Below, piece after piece: positions 17,254-25,132 of a stretch of DNA of 64,000 nt; positions within the stretch are counted from its first letter, which is position 1, and each line of letters opens with the position of its first letter. The notes under the pieces were generated by a model, which was not told the DNA's origin, did not search any database, and was given only the letters and a program-made list of their open reading frames with translations. The position numbers and the translations under genes were made by a program. Source of the stretch: Bryobacteraceae bacterium (GTDB lineage Bacteria; Acidobacteriota; Terriglobia; Bryobacterales; Bryobacteraceae); assembly GCA_023384675.1 (NCBI GenBank), contig JAHDVK010000001.1:276404-340403 (forward strand). Direction: 5' to 3'.

Positions 17254-17895
17254 TCAGGAGAGGCTCTTGAGCCAGGCGGCGCGGGCGGACAGGTCCTCCG
17301 CCGCACAGATCAGCGACCCGGGCACGATGCCGTCCGCCCCGGCTTCGCGCAGCAGGGGAACGGTGTGCTCGCGAATTCCGCCGTCGGCGAAGATCCGCAC
17401 GGGCGCGCCCAAGCCTTTCAAGGCACGGATCTTATCGAGGGCGCGCGGGTCGAGGCCGAGGCCTTTCTCGCCCATCACCGTACCCATCACGAGGACCGTA
17501 TCGATGCGCGGCAGTTCGTCTTTCACCATCATCCAGGGCGTCTCGATGTCTATCGACAGCCCCGCCGCGACGCCTCGCGCCTCGAGCCGGTCGAGGACGT
17601 GCCTGAGGCGCTTGCCCGTCTCCACCGGCAGCGTGACGCGGTTGACGCCCGCGTCCAGAAACGCGTCGAGCAGGTCCAGGGGCCGGGTCGCCATCAGGTG
17701 CAGATGGAAGGGTACGACGGTCAACGGCCGCAGCCGCGCGATCAGGTCGGGAAAGAACAGAAGAGTGGGGACGAAATGGCCGTCGGCGGCGTCAAAATGG
17801 AAGGAGTCCGCCACCGGTTCCAGCCGCCGGATCTCGCTCTCCAGGTTGGCCAAATCGGCCGACCAAAGGGAAACATCCAGCAGCAGTTCCGGCAT
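17254..17895 (-). CDS. Ribulose-phosphate 3-epimerase family protein, divergent active site
   Basis: A 213-residue TIM-barrel protein. Family signatures remain: DSFHFDAADGHFVPTLLF (usual HxDxMDGxFVPN), PFHLHLMATRPLDLLDAF (usual HLM) and VRIFADGGIREHTVPLLREAGADGIVPGSLI (usual VDGG and phosphate loop). The middle motif, normally MSVxPGFGGQ, is VLVMGTVMGEKGLGLD and so is degenerate. It may epimerise a sugar phosphate other than ribulose-5-phosphate, like the allulose- or xylulose-phosphate enzymes. It is divergent from the PpiC gene with 31 bases between starts. Confidence 0.8.
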   Translation of the reverse strand: MPELLLDVSLWSADLANLESEIRRLEPVADSFHFDAADGHFVPTLLFFPDLIARLRPLTVVPFHLHLMATRPLDLLDAFLDAGVNRVTLPVETGKRLRHVLDRLEARGVAAGLSIDIETPWMMVKDELPRIDTVLVMGTVMGEKGLGLDPRALDKIRALKGLGAPVRIFADGGIREHTVPLLREAGADGIVPGSLICAAEDLSARAAWLKSLS

Positions 17896-17926
17896 CTACC
17901 GCATGGTACCATTCGAGAGTAAACCA

Positions 17927-18772
17927 ATGAAACTGATGATTCTATTGACCTTGGCCGCCGCCGGAGCCATCGCGGCCGACCCCGTCGCGGTGACCGTCAA
18001 TGGCCGGGATTACACCCGCGCCGAATTCGAACAGATGATCCGCTATGTGGGGGGCGCCATTCCGGCGCAGTTCAACTCCAACCGCAAGGCCTTTCTCGAG
18101 ATGTTCGCACTCACGCAGCGATTTGCCGAGGAAGCACGCAAAGCCAAGGTCCACGAAATCGAACCCTACGCCTCGCGGCTGAAGTATGCCGAGATGATGC
18201 AGTTGGCGCAGTACGTCCTTGATGTGAAGAACCGGGAAGCGAAGATCATGCCGGAAGACCAGCGCGCGTACTATGAAAAGAACAGGCAGCGCTACACGTC
18301 GGCCAAAATCAAGGTTCTGTATCTTTCCTTCGTCACCACTGCGGTGCTCGGCGCCGGCGCCGCGCGCGATGAAGCGGCCGCGAAGGAGTTGGCGGGCAAG
18401 TTGAAGGCGCGGATCGATGGCGGGGCCGATTTCGTCGCGCTGGTGCGCGAGTACTCCGACGATTCCGACTCCAAGAGCAAGGACGGAGACTTTCCCGAAA
18501 TCAAGCCCACCGACACAAGCCTCCCGACCAACATCACCCAGGCCGTGTTCGGGCTCAAGCCCGGCCAGGTGAGCGAGCCGGTCCGCCAGCCCAACGGCTA
18601 TTACCTGTTCCGCCTCGAGAAGCTTGTGGAACAGCCTTTCGACGAAGTGCGCGACAGCATTTACATCGAGTTGCAGAAGGAGTTTCTCGACAAATGGGTG
18701 GACAGCGTGCGGGCCTCGGCCACGGTGGAAGTGAAAGACGAGAGCTTTTTGCAGGGGCCGGTGAAGCCCTGA
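17927..18772 (+). CDS. Periplasmic PpiC-type peptidyl-prolyl cis-trans isomerase
   Basis: A 281-residue secreted foldase. The signal peptide is MKLMILLTLAAAGAIAAD. A SurA/PrsA-like N-terminal helical region is followed by the parvulin domain (about 135-255): IKVLYLSFVTTAV, DFVALVREYSDDSDSKSKDGDFPEI, AVFGLKPGQVSEPVRQPNGYYLFRLEKL. Parvulins help fold secreted and outer membrane proteins. The ATG at 17927 is chosen because it opens the signal peptide; the upstream frame is antisense to the epimerase. Confidence 0.9.
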   Translation: MKLMILLTLAAAGAIAADPVAVTVNGRDYTRAEFEQMIRYVGGAIPAQFNSNRKAFLEMFALTQRFAEEARKAKVHEIEPYASRLKYAEMMQLAQYVLDVKNREAKIMPEDQRAYYEKNRQRYTSAKIKVLYLSFVTTAVLGAGAARDEAAAKELAGKLKARIDGGADFVALVREYSDDSDSKSKDGDFPEIKPTDTSLPTNITQAVFGLKPGQVSEPVRQPNGYYLFRLEKLVEQPFDEVRDSIYIELQKEFLDKWVDSVRASATVEVKDESFLQGPVKP

Positions 18773-19311
18773 ATCGCCTGGCGGCCGCGCTGCCGCGCCT
18801 GCGCGGCGAACCTGTTCGCGTGGAATGGGGGAGGGGCTTGCGCGCGCACAAATCGAGGCTGGAAGCCGGCCCCGGTCCGGGCCAGCCCGTTCATGCCGCC
18901 AGCTACCCGCGCCAGCGGCGATTGGTGCTGGATTCGGCGCTGCGCCGCCAGCCTGCCGAACGGGCCCGTATCTTTGTCCACGAAGTCTTCCACTTCGTGT
19001 GGGTGCGGCTGGGCAACTCGAGCCGCCGCGCCTGGGAGGCGCTGCTCGAAGCGGAGATCGCCGCCGGCGCCCCTGGCGAACTCGGCTGGTCCGCCGAATG
19101 GCGAAAAGACGCTTTGCGGCCCGGCGACCGCCGTAACCGGACCCGCCGCTGGCGCGAATATGCCTGTGAGAGCTTTTGCGACACGGCCGCGTGGCTGTGG
19201 GCCGGCCTTGAGCGTCATGAGGAGTTTACTCTCCCGCGCAAGGAGCGTTCCGCGCGCCGGCGGTGGTGGATGGACCTCCGGCGTCACCATCCGGAAGGCT
19301 GGCGCATCTAA
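18694..19311 (+). CDS. Putative HExxH metalloprotease-like protein, start uncertain
   Basis: The credible coding part begins around EALNRLAAALPRLRGEPVRVEWG (from about 18763), where the frame separates from the PpiC stop. It contains ARIFVHEVFHFVWVRLGN, an HExxH zinc motif, and downstream YACESFCDTAAWLW, where the Glu could be the third ligand (gluzincin pattern). It has no signal peptide. The listed ATG overlaps PpiC by 79 bases; a GTG at 18820 is the alternative, and a non-standard CTG at 18769 would give a CTGA overlap with the PpiC stop. Function beyond a possible peptidase fold is unknown. Confidence 0.6.
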   Translation: MGGQRAGLGHGGSERRELFAGAGEALNRLAAALPRLRGEPVRVEWGRGLRAHKSRLEAGPGPGQPVHAASYPRQRRLVLDSALRRQPAERARIFVHEVFHFVWVRLGNSSRRAWEALLEAEIAAGAPGELGWSAEWRKDALRPGDRRNRTRRWREYACESFCDTAAWLWAGLERHEEFTLPRKERSARRRWWMDLRRHHPEGWRI

Positions 19312-19347
19312 TTGGTTGATAGAATCAGTCTAAAGAGCACACCCCGC

Positions 19348-19887
19348 ATGAAAACTCATCTCCTTCGCGGCTTGCTGGCCGCCGTATTGGTGGTCACGGC
19401 CGCCTGTTCCCAGCCTGGTGGCGATGCCGCTCGCGTCGATGCCGCCGAAGCCGGGCTGAAGCCCGCCGCGCAGCGCAATCCCGCGCCCGATTTCGTCTTG
19501 AAGGATGCCGGTGGACGCGACGTAAAGCTCTCCGATCTCAAGGGCAAGGTGGTGCTGTTGAACTTCTGGGCCACCTGGTGCGGACCTTGCAAGTTCGAGA
19601 TCCCCTGGTTTATCGAGTTCGAGAAGCAGTACAAGGATCAGGGTTTCGCGGTGGTGGGCGTGTCGCTGGACGACGAGGGCTGGGAGGTGGTGAAGCCCTA
19701 TATCGAGGACAAGAAGGTGAACTACCGGGTCGTGGTGGGGACTGAAGAGGTGTCGATGAAATATGGCGGCGTCGAATCACTGCCTTCCACCTTCATGATC
19801 GACCGCGAAGGCCGCATCGCCTCGGTGCACATCGGTCTTCAGGCCAAGAGCGCGTTTGAAGATGACATCAAGACTCTTCTTCAGTAG
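19348..19887 (+). CDS. TlpA-like periplasmic thiol-disulfide oxidoreductase
   Basis: A 179-residue thioredoxin-fold protein. The signal segment LLRGLLAAVLVVTAACSQ ends in a weak lipobox (TAAC), so it may be a lipoprotein. The domain opens with NPAPDFVLKDAGGRDVKLSDLKGKVVLLNFWATWCGPCKFEIP; the active site is WCGPC. The cis-Pro region is ESLPSTFMIDREGRI. TlpA/ResA proteins reduce periplasmic cysteines, for example in cytochrome c maturation. It overlaps the DsbD-N gene by 26 bases, which supports a shared redox role. Confidence 0.92.
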   Translation: MKTHLLRGLLAAVLVVTAACSQPGGDAARVDAAEAGLKPAAQRNPAPDFVLKDAGGRDVKLSDLKGKVVLLNFWATWCGPCKFEIPWFIEFEKQYKDQGFAVVGVSLDDEGWEVVKPYIEDKKVNYRVVVGTEEVSMKYGGVESLPSTFMIDREGRIASVHIGLQAKSAFEDDIKTLLQ

Positions 19888-20332
19888 CGCCGCGGCGCTT
19901 GCGCTGCTCGCCGTGCCGGCCGCCGCGCAGCCCGGCTGCGCGCTGACGGCCGAACCCGCGCGCATCACGGTGAAGCGCACGGAGAATCCCGAATACCGGC
20001 TCCGTCTCAAGCTGCCTCCGGGCTGCCACACGAATTCGCATCAGCCGAACGATCCGGACCTGATCCCGCTGCGGCTTACCTGGAACCCTGGCCCGCTCGA
20101 AGCCGGCGCGATCACGTTCCCCAAGCCCACGCTCGAAAAGTACAGCTTCTCCGAGAAGCCTCTTTCGGTGTTCAGCGGCGAATTTGAGATCGTCACCCAG
20201 TTCACGCGCAAGCCCACCGCGATGCCCGGCCCGGCGGTGCTCGGCGGTAAGCTCCGCTATCAGGCCTGCAACGACCGGATGTGTTTTCCGCCACGGACGA
20301 TCGAGATCAAGGCGCCGGTCATGCTGCAATAG
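19862..20332 (+). CDS. Secreted DsbD N-terminal (alpha) domain protein
   Basis: A 156-residue protein with signal peptide (MTSRLFFSSAAALALLAVPAAAQ). The remainder is a single DsbD alpha-like domain ending LRYQACNDRMCFPPRTIEIKAPV, where the family's Y-Q-A-C-x-x-x-x-C-x-x-P motif holds the redox cysteine pair. Normally this domain is fused to the TM domain of DsbD; here it stands alone and no DsbD TM gene follows. It probably takes electrons from a partner elsewhere or serves the TlpA protein encoded upstream. The start ATG lies inside the end of tlpA. Confidence 0.85.
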   Translation: MTSRLFFSSAAALALLAVPAAAQPGCALTAEPARITVKRTENPEYRLRLKLPPGCHTNSHQPNDPDLIPLRLTWNPGPLEAGAITFPKPTLEKYSFSEKPLSVFSGEFEIVTQFTRKPTAMPGPAVLGGKLRYQACNDRMCFPPRTIEIKAPVMLQ

Positions 20333-21111
20333 TGCGCCGCCTGTTGATCCGTCCCGGCGCCATCGGCGACACGGTGGTTTGGCTGCCCGCCGCTGAAACG
20401 CTGAAGCCCGCCGAGATCTGGCTCCCCGAGCAGAACCTGCCATTGGTGCGCCACATTGCGCCGGCGCGTTCTATCGCTTCCACCGGTCTCGAAATGACGG
20501 GACTCCCTGGCGCGGAGCCGCCTGCGGCCTTGCGCGAGTTCGACGAGATCTGGAGCTGGTACGGCTCGAATCGCGAGGAGTTCCGGGAGGCCGTCGCCGC
20601 GCTTCCCTTCCGCTTTTTCCCCGCGCTGCCCGAAATGTGGGGCGAGGAGCACGCCGTGGACTTCTTCCTGCGTCACGCCGGCGCGCCGCCGGGCGCGGCG
20701 CCGGCGCTACCGGTGGGGCGTTTGGGCGGCGGCCCCATCATCATCCACCCCTTTTCCGGGTCGAAAAAGAAGAACTGGCCGGTGGCTCAGTTCATGCAGG
20801 TGGCGGCGCGGCTTCGCTCCAAGGGCCAAGAGGTCCAATACATCTGCGGGCCCGAGGAAGGGCTGCCCGGCGCACGGCGTTTTACGGATCTCGACACGCT
20901 GATCGAATTCCTCGCGCAGGGCAGGGCCTATCTCGGCAACGATTCGGGTCCTACGCATATCGCGGCAGCCCTCGGCTTGCCCACGCTCGCTTTGTTTGGC
21001 TCCACGAACCCGAAAGTCTGGGCGCCACGCGGCCGGCGCGTCCGTGTGATGGACCAGCGTAGCGGCCCGCGCGCCGCCTTTGAAGCCCTCTATCCGCTGA
21101 TCCACGGTTGA
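20332..21111 (+). CDS. Glycosyltransferase family 9 (heptosyltransferase-like)
   Basis: A 259-residue enzyme. It opens with RRLLIRPGAIGDTVVWLPAAETL, the GT9 N-terminal motif (RxxxxGDxxxxxP). The donor-binding half has IIIHPFSGSKKKNWPVAQF and AYLGNDSGPTHIAAALGLPTLALFGSTNPKVWAPRG, the family hallmark GNDSGxxHxAA. It is shorter than the typical 320-350 residues. GT9 enzymes add heptose or related sugars to lipopolysaccharide. GTG start 20332 overlaps the previous TAG by one base. Confidence 0.88.
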   Translation: MRRLLIRPGAIGDTVVWLPAAETLKPAEIWLPEQNLPLVRHIAPARSIASTGLEMTGLPGAEPPAALREFDEIWSWYGSNREEFREAVAALPFRFFPALPEMWGEEHAVDFFLRHAGAPPGAAPALPVGRLGGGPIIIHPFSGSKKKNWPVAQFMQVAARLRSKGQEVQYICGPEEGLPGARRFTDLDTLIEFLAQGRAYLGNDSGPTHIAAALGLPTLALFGSTNPKVWAPRGRRVRVMDQRSGPRAAFEALYPLIHG

Positions 21112-21151
21112 TCCCGCGCGCCTCGTTGTGTCAGGGTGTGGCAAGGTCCCC

Positions 21152-22609
21152 ATGATGAACCGGCGTCATTTTCTGACTACCGCGGCAGGCCTGCCCATCG
21201 CCGCCTGCTCACAGTTCCAGTCGAAAACGGGCAAGCCCCCGAATGTCCTCTATATCCTGACCGACGACCAGCGCTGGGATTGCCTCAGCGTCGCGGGCCA
21301 TCCGTTTCTGAAAACCCCGCATCTCGACCGCATCGCCAATGAGGGCGCGCGCTTCGCCAACGCCTTCGTCACCACATCGATCTGCTCGCCCAGCCGCGCC
21401 AGCTTTCTCAGCGGCAAATACGCTCATCAGCATGGTGTGCAGAACAACTTCACCGACTACCCCCGCGCTCTGCCAAGCTGGCCCGTGAATCTCAAGCGCG
21501 CAGGTTACGACACGGCCTACGTCGGGAAATGGCACATGGGCGAAGAGGACGATTCCGCCCGCCCCGGCTTCGATCACTGGATCTCGCACAAAGGCCAGGG
21601 CAAGTATTGGGACACCGAGTTCAACATCAACGGCCAGCGCCAGACGGTGAAGGGCTACTACACCCACACCGTCACTGAGATGACGCTCGACTGGCTCAAG
21701 GCGCGCCCCGGCAACAAGCCCTTCGCGATGTGCCTGGGACACAAGGCCCCGCACGGCATCTGGATTCCCGAGCCGAAGTACGAGCACGTGTATGACGATC
21801 TGGAGGTCAAGAAGCCCGAAACCGCCTACCATTTCGGACCGAACGTACCCAGCTTCGTGAAGGAGCGCGTTCGCACCTGGCATGGCATCGATGGCAACCT
21901 GTATGGCCACAAGAGTTTCGAAGAGTTCATCCGCTGCTATCACGCCACGATCCTTTCGGTGGACGACTCGGTGGGCGCCATTTACGACGCACTGCGGCAG
22001 TCCGGCGAACTCGACAATACCTTCATCGTCTTTGCCGGTGACAATGGTTTTCTGCTGGGCGAGCACGCCTCCATCGACAAGCGCACCATGTGGGAGGAGA
22101 GCATTCGCATTCCGCTGCTGATGCGTTATCCCGCCGCGATTCCGAAACCGGTTGTCGTCAACGAAATGGTTCTGAACCAGGACGTTGCGCCCACCGTGCT
22201 TGATGTCTGTGGCGCGGAACCGTTGCCGGACATCCCTGCGCGCTCCTGTCGCCGTCTGCTCGCCGGAGAGCCTGATCCGGAATGGCGCAAGTCGTTTTAC
22301 TACTCCTACAACTACGAGGCGGAATTCCCATACACGCCGAACGTTCGTGGTGTGCGCACGGATGATTGGAAGTTCACCCACTACCCGAACGGCGATGAAT
22401 CTCCGGACAAATACCTTGCCGAGTTGTACGACCTGCGCAACGACCCGCTCGAGAAGAGCAATCTGATCAACGAGCCCGGTGCGCAGGAACAAGTCACGCA
22501 GCTCAAGGCCGAACTGCGCCGCCTGCAGGAATCGCTCGGCGCCTGGCCCGATGCGATGCCCGTGAATCCTCAGCTCAAGATGGAGTTGCCCGAGGAGTCG
22601 ATCCGCTAG
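21152..22609 (+). CDS. Secreted formylglycine-dependent sulfatase
   Basis: A 485-residue arylsulfatase-family enzyme. The N-terminus has a Tat-like leader (NRRHFLTTAAGLPIAACSQ), then NVLYILTDDQRWD with the metal-binding Asp pair. The sulfatase signature is ICSPSRASFLSGKYAHQHG: Cys78 in C-x-P-x-R would be converted to formylglycine. Further metal and active-site motifs include AYVGKWHMGEE, HKAPHGIW and FAGDNGFLLGEHASIDKRTMWEES. It probably desulfates polysaccharides in the periplasm. Neither a sulfatase-maturing enzyme nor a SusC/D pair lies beside it. Confidence 0.94.
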   Translation: MMNRRHFLTTAAGLPIAACSQFQSKTGKPPNVLYILTDDQRWDCLSVAGHPFLKTPHLDRIANEGARFANAFVTTSICSPSRASFLSGKYAHQHGVQNNFTDYPRALPSWPVNLKRAGYDTAYVGKWHMGEEDDSARPGFDHWISHKGQGKYWDTEFNINGQRQTVKGYYTHTVTEMTLDWLKARPGNKPFAMCLGHKAPHGIWIPEPKYEHVYDDLEVKKPETAYHFGPNVPSFVKERVRTWHGIDGNLYGHKSFEEFIRCYHATILSVDDSVGAIYDALRQSGELDNTFIVFAGDNGFLLGEHASIDKRTMWEESIRIPLLMRYPAAIPKPVVVNEMVLNQDVAPTVLDVCGAEPLPDIPARSCRRLLAGEPDPEWRKSFYYSYNYEAEFPYTPNVRGVRTDDWKFTHYPNGDESPDKYLAELYDLRNDPLEKSNLINEPGAQEQVTQLKAELRRLQESLGAWPDAMPVNPQLKMELPEESIR

Positions 22610-23115
22610 CCGCCGCTGCGCTGGCGCGTGACGCGCTCGGCGACGAACTCGTAGCCCGCCTTGCCGTAGGGGCTTTCGGCGACCGAGATCATGAGGATGC
22701 CCTCGACCCGGAACATCTGAAACAGCGCGGCGGGGACGCGCGCGCCGGCGCGGGTCTTCACCCAGATCAGTTGGTTGGGCGGCGGCGGTGGCGTGTGAAT
22801 GCACGCGCCGGGCCAAGGCACCAGCAGGAACTGCGTCACTTCAAAGGCGTCGTCGTCCAGCGGGACCATGAAGCCGGACACGCGCACGCGGCGCCCGTGC
22901 GCGGATTGCAGCCGGGGCGAGGCCGCGCCGGTTTCCACGTTCAGTTCGCGCAGGTCGTTCCAGGTGATCACCGGGGCGGTGGAAGCGCTCTCCTCCGCCT
23001 CGTCCGGCAGCTGCGAATGCCACATATGCCACAGCTTGCCCATGCCGAACAGCAACAACAGAAGCAGGGCGAAGTAACTCCGCCGCCAGCGGAAATGGGA
23101 AGTGGCTGTACTCAC
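22606..23115 (-). CDS. DUF3299 membrane-anchored protein
   Basis: A 169-residue protein with one N-terminal TM helix (SYFALLLLLLFGMGKLW) and an extracytoplasmic domain containing VRVSGFMVPLDDDAFEVTQFLLVPWPGACIHTPPPPPNQLIWV. The FLLVPxxGACIHxPPPPPNQ block is the hallmark of DUF3299. Family members are often near metal-transport or lipoprotein genes; the function is unassigned. The gene converges on the sulfatase and their ends overlap by four bases. Confidence 0.85.
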   Translation of the reverse strand: MSTATSHFRWRRSYFALLLLLLFGMGKLWHMWHSQLPDEAEESASTAPVITWNDLRELNVETGAASPRLQSAHGRRVRVSGFMVPLDDDAFEVTQFLLVPWPGACIHTPPPPPNQLIWVKTRAGARVPAALFQMFRVEGILMISVAESPYGKAGYEFVAERVTRQRSGG

Positions 23116-23189
23116 CGGAGATTGACCGGCCCAGGATGAAGGATCAGGTCCACAACAATCATCTTACGCTCCGCCCTCGAGTAGGCCGT

Positions 23190-24488
23190 TCATGCGCAAA
23201 TCACAAACGGCGACGCTTCGCGTAAACCTTGCGCGGTGAGCGCTCCCGCCGTCACGGTTACCCATTCGTTCGCCGGGCGGGGCTGAGCCAGTTCCACTTG
23301 CAGGTAGTTCTCTGTCAGCGCGGTCCCGTTATCCAGCGTCACCGCGCGCAGCGGCCGTCCCAGCATCCGGTTGCGGAACCTGAGATTCTTTGCCGCGCCC
23401 AATTCGCGCAGACGCCGGGTCCGCTCCTTGCGGAGTTGCCAGGGGATTTGCGCGTGGCCCGCCGCCGCGGTGCCCGGCCGCTCGCTGTAGGTAAAGACGT
23501 GGAGATACGTGAAGGGCAGCCTTTCGACGAAGGCCAGGGTTTCGGCGAACTCCGCTTCCGTCTCGCCGGGGAAGCCTGTCATGACATCCGCGCCGAAGGC
23601 GGCATCGGGCATCAGGGCGCGGGCGCGCAGCAGGCGGTCCTCGTAGTGGCGCGTGCGGTACTTGCGCTTCATCCGCTTCAGCACGGCGTCCGAACCCGAC
23701 TGCAGCGGGGCATGGACGTGTTTGGCGATGCGTGGTTCGGCGGCCATCAGGGCGAGCATTTCGTCCGACAGGTCCATCGGCTCCACGGAACTCAGGCGCA
23801 GCAGTTCGACGCCGGTCTCGTCCAGCAGAATGCGCAGCAGCCCCGCCAGCCGCAGTGGACCGCGGCCGCTGTCGAAGCCGCGTTCGCGCCCCCAGCGGCC
23901 GAGATTGATGCCTGTCAGCACCACTTCGCGATAGTTCGCCGCCAGCCCTCTGACCTGGGAGATCACTTCGCCCAGCGCCATCGACCGGCTCTTCCCGCGC
24001 ACCGAGGGAATCACGCAGAACGAACAGACGTTCGAGCATCCCTCCTGGATCTTGAGATTGGGCCGGGTGCGCCCGCCCAGCGCTTCGGTGACGGGCGCCG
24101 CCAGAAATTCGTCCTGCGCGCCGATTTCGCCGACGTGAATCTGCGAATGGTATTCCGCGCCCAAAACAATATCGGCGATCTGCGTTTTGTGCGAGTTGCC
24201 GACCACCCAGGTGACGCCGTCGAGCGCCGCGATCTCGCCGGGGGCCCGCTGGGCGTAGCAGCCGGTGACCAGAATGCGCGCGGCCGGATTTTCCCGCCGC
24301 AGCCGGTTGACGGACTTCTTGAGATCCTCATCGGCCGCCGCCGTCACCGTGCACGTATTCAGAACGACCAATTCGGCTTCAGCGGCCGTTCCCGGCTTGA
24401 GCCCGCGCGCCTGCAGCAGCCCTTCAAGGGCCGCGCCGTCGGCCTGAGTCGCCCGGCAACCGAAATTCTGGATGTGAAACCGCCTCAC
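23190..24488 (-). CDS. mtaB: tRNA t6A37 methylthiotransferase MtaB
   Basis: A 432-residue radical SAM enzyme that adds a methylthio group to N6-threonylcarbamoyladenosine at position 37 of ANN-decoding tRNAs. The N-terminal domain has the three cluster cysteines C11 (NFGCRATQADG), C46 (NTCTVT) and C77 (VTGCYAQR). The radical SAM cluster motif is EGCSNVCSFCVIPSVRGKSRS (C151, C155, C158). The C-terminal TRAM-like region is present but short. The N-terminal NFGCR rather than TLGC, and the overall length, fit MtaB better than MiaB or RimO. The 160 bases upstream hold no gene. Confidence 0.9.
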   Translation of the reverse strand: MRRFHIQNFGCRATQADGAALEGLLQARGLKPGTAAEAELVVLNTCTVTAAADEDLKKSVNRLRRENPAARILVTGCYAQRAPGEIAALDGVTWVVGNSHKTQIADIVLGAEYHSQIHVGEIGAQDEFLAAPVTEALGGRTRPNLKIQEGCSNVCSFCVIPSVRGKSRSMALGEVISQVRGLAANYREVVLTGINLGRWGRERGFDSGRGPLRLAGLLRILLDETGVELLRLSSVEPMDLSDEMLALMAAEPRIAKHVHAPLQSGSDAVLKRMKRKYRTRHYEDRLLRARALMPDAAFGADVMTGFPGETEAEFAETLAFVERLPFTYLHVFTYSERPGTAAAGHAQIPWQLRKERTRRLRELGAAKNLRFRNRMLGRPLRAVTLDNGTALTENYLQVELAQPRPANEWVTVTAGALTAQGLREASPFVICA

Positions 24489-24656
24489 TGCCTCCAGTTT
24501 ACCGTCCTGCCTGCGAAGCGGAAACCCGACCGCAACACTGCCGCGCGGTCATGCAAGCGAAGCCGAACGTGAAGGGCGAACGCCCGCACGCTGGGCTCAC
24601 ATGTGCGTAAAGCTTTCTTGAGTGAAGTGCCGGATGATGAACTGCGGCCCGCCGGC

Positions 24657-25013
24657 TCAGCCCAGCGAAAATAGACGCAGTGCCCACTTCGGCAGAATGG
24701 GCGACGCGTCAGGCCGGGAGGCCTCTACCCGCTTCACAGGCTTCGGCTCGGGAGGCGGCTCGGTGGATAGGCGGAAGTGTTCCAGGATTTCCCCGGCATC
24801 CGCACCGGTCGCCTCTGCATACTGGCGTATGTAGCTGGTTGTGAAGAGCCCGCCCGGCAATACGCCGTAGTCTCCCTGCTCGATGGCCACGAGGAAGCGC
24901 TTACTGATCTTAGACGAGTCCGAGATCTGCTCTAGCGTTACGCCCGCGCGCCGCCGATGCTCTTCAAGCCCCAACGCTGGGCGTTGGTTGAACCGATGTC
25001 CTTTACCTGGCAC
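24657..25013 (-). CDS. RodZ-like helix-turn-helix protein without membrane domain
   Basis: A 118-residue soluble protein. Residues 15-80 form the RodZ/HTH_25 domain: LGLEEHRRRAGVTLEQISDSSKISKRFLVAIEQGDYGVLPGGLFTTSYIRQYAEATG. The conserved P-G-G-x-F-x-x-S-Y-I-R-x-Y is present. RodZ normally continues with a TM helix and a periplasmic domain; here the chain ends after a short Pro/Arg-rich tail, so it may be a DNA-binding regulator or a truncated cytoskeletal factor. A promoter-like pair and a 9-base inverted repeat lie just upstream. Confidence 0.82.
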   Translation of the reverse strand: MPGKGHRFNQRPALGLEEHRRRAGVTLEQISDSSKISKRFLVAIEQGDYGVLPGGLFTTSYIRQYAEATGADAGEILEHFRLSTEPPPEPKPVKRVEASRPDASPILPKWALRLFSLG

Positions 25014-25073
25014 TCGAATCCGTCCATCCTCTTTGAATCCCGGATGCTTCTGGCGGCATCCTAGCGAAACTAC

Positions 25074-25101
25074 AGCATATCACTCTTCTCTCTTGCGTCA
25101 A
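25074..25101 (-). promoter_or_regulatory. Candidate sigma-70 promoter for the RodZ-like gene
   Basis: On the minus strand TTGACG (25101-25096) and TATGCT (25079-25074) are separated by 16 bases, about 60 bases before the ATG at 25013. The -35 match is good and the -10 fair. Confidence 0.4.
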
Positions 25102-25107
25102 CTGGGG

Positions 25108-25132
25108 GTTCCATCCATTTGGGGGATGGAAC
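25108..25132. repeat. Perfect 9-base inverted repeat
   Basis: GTTCCATCC (25108-25116) is mirrored by GGATGGAAC (25124-25132) with a 7-base spacer. It sits directly upstream of the putative -35 of the RodZ-like gene and before the decayed gene on the other strand, a suitable place for a repressor operator. It could equally form an RNA hairpin in a plus-strand transcript. No T-run follows on either strand. Confidence 0.5.
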
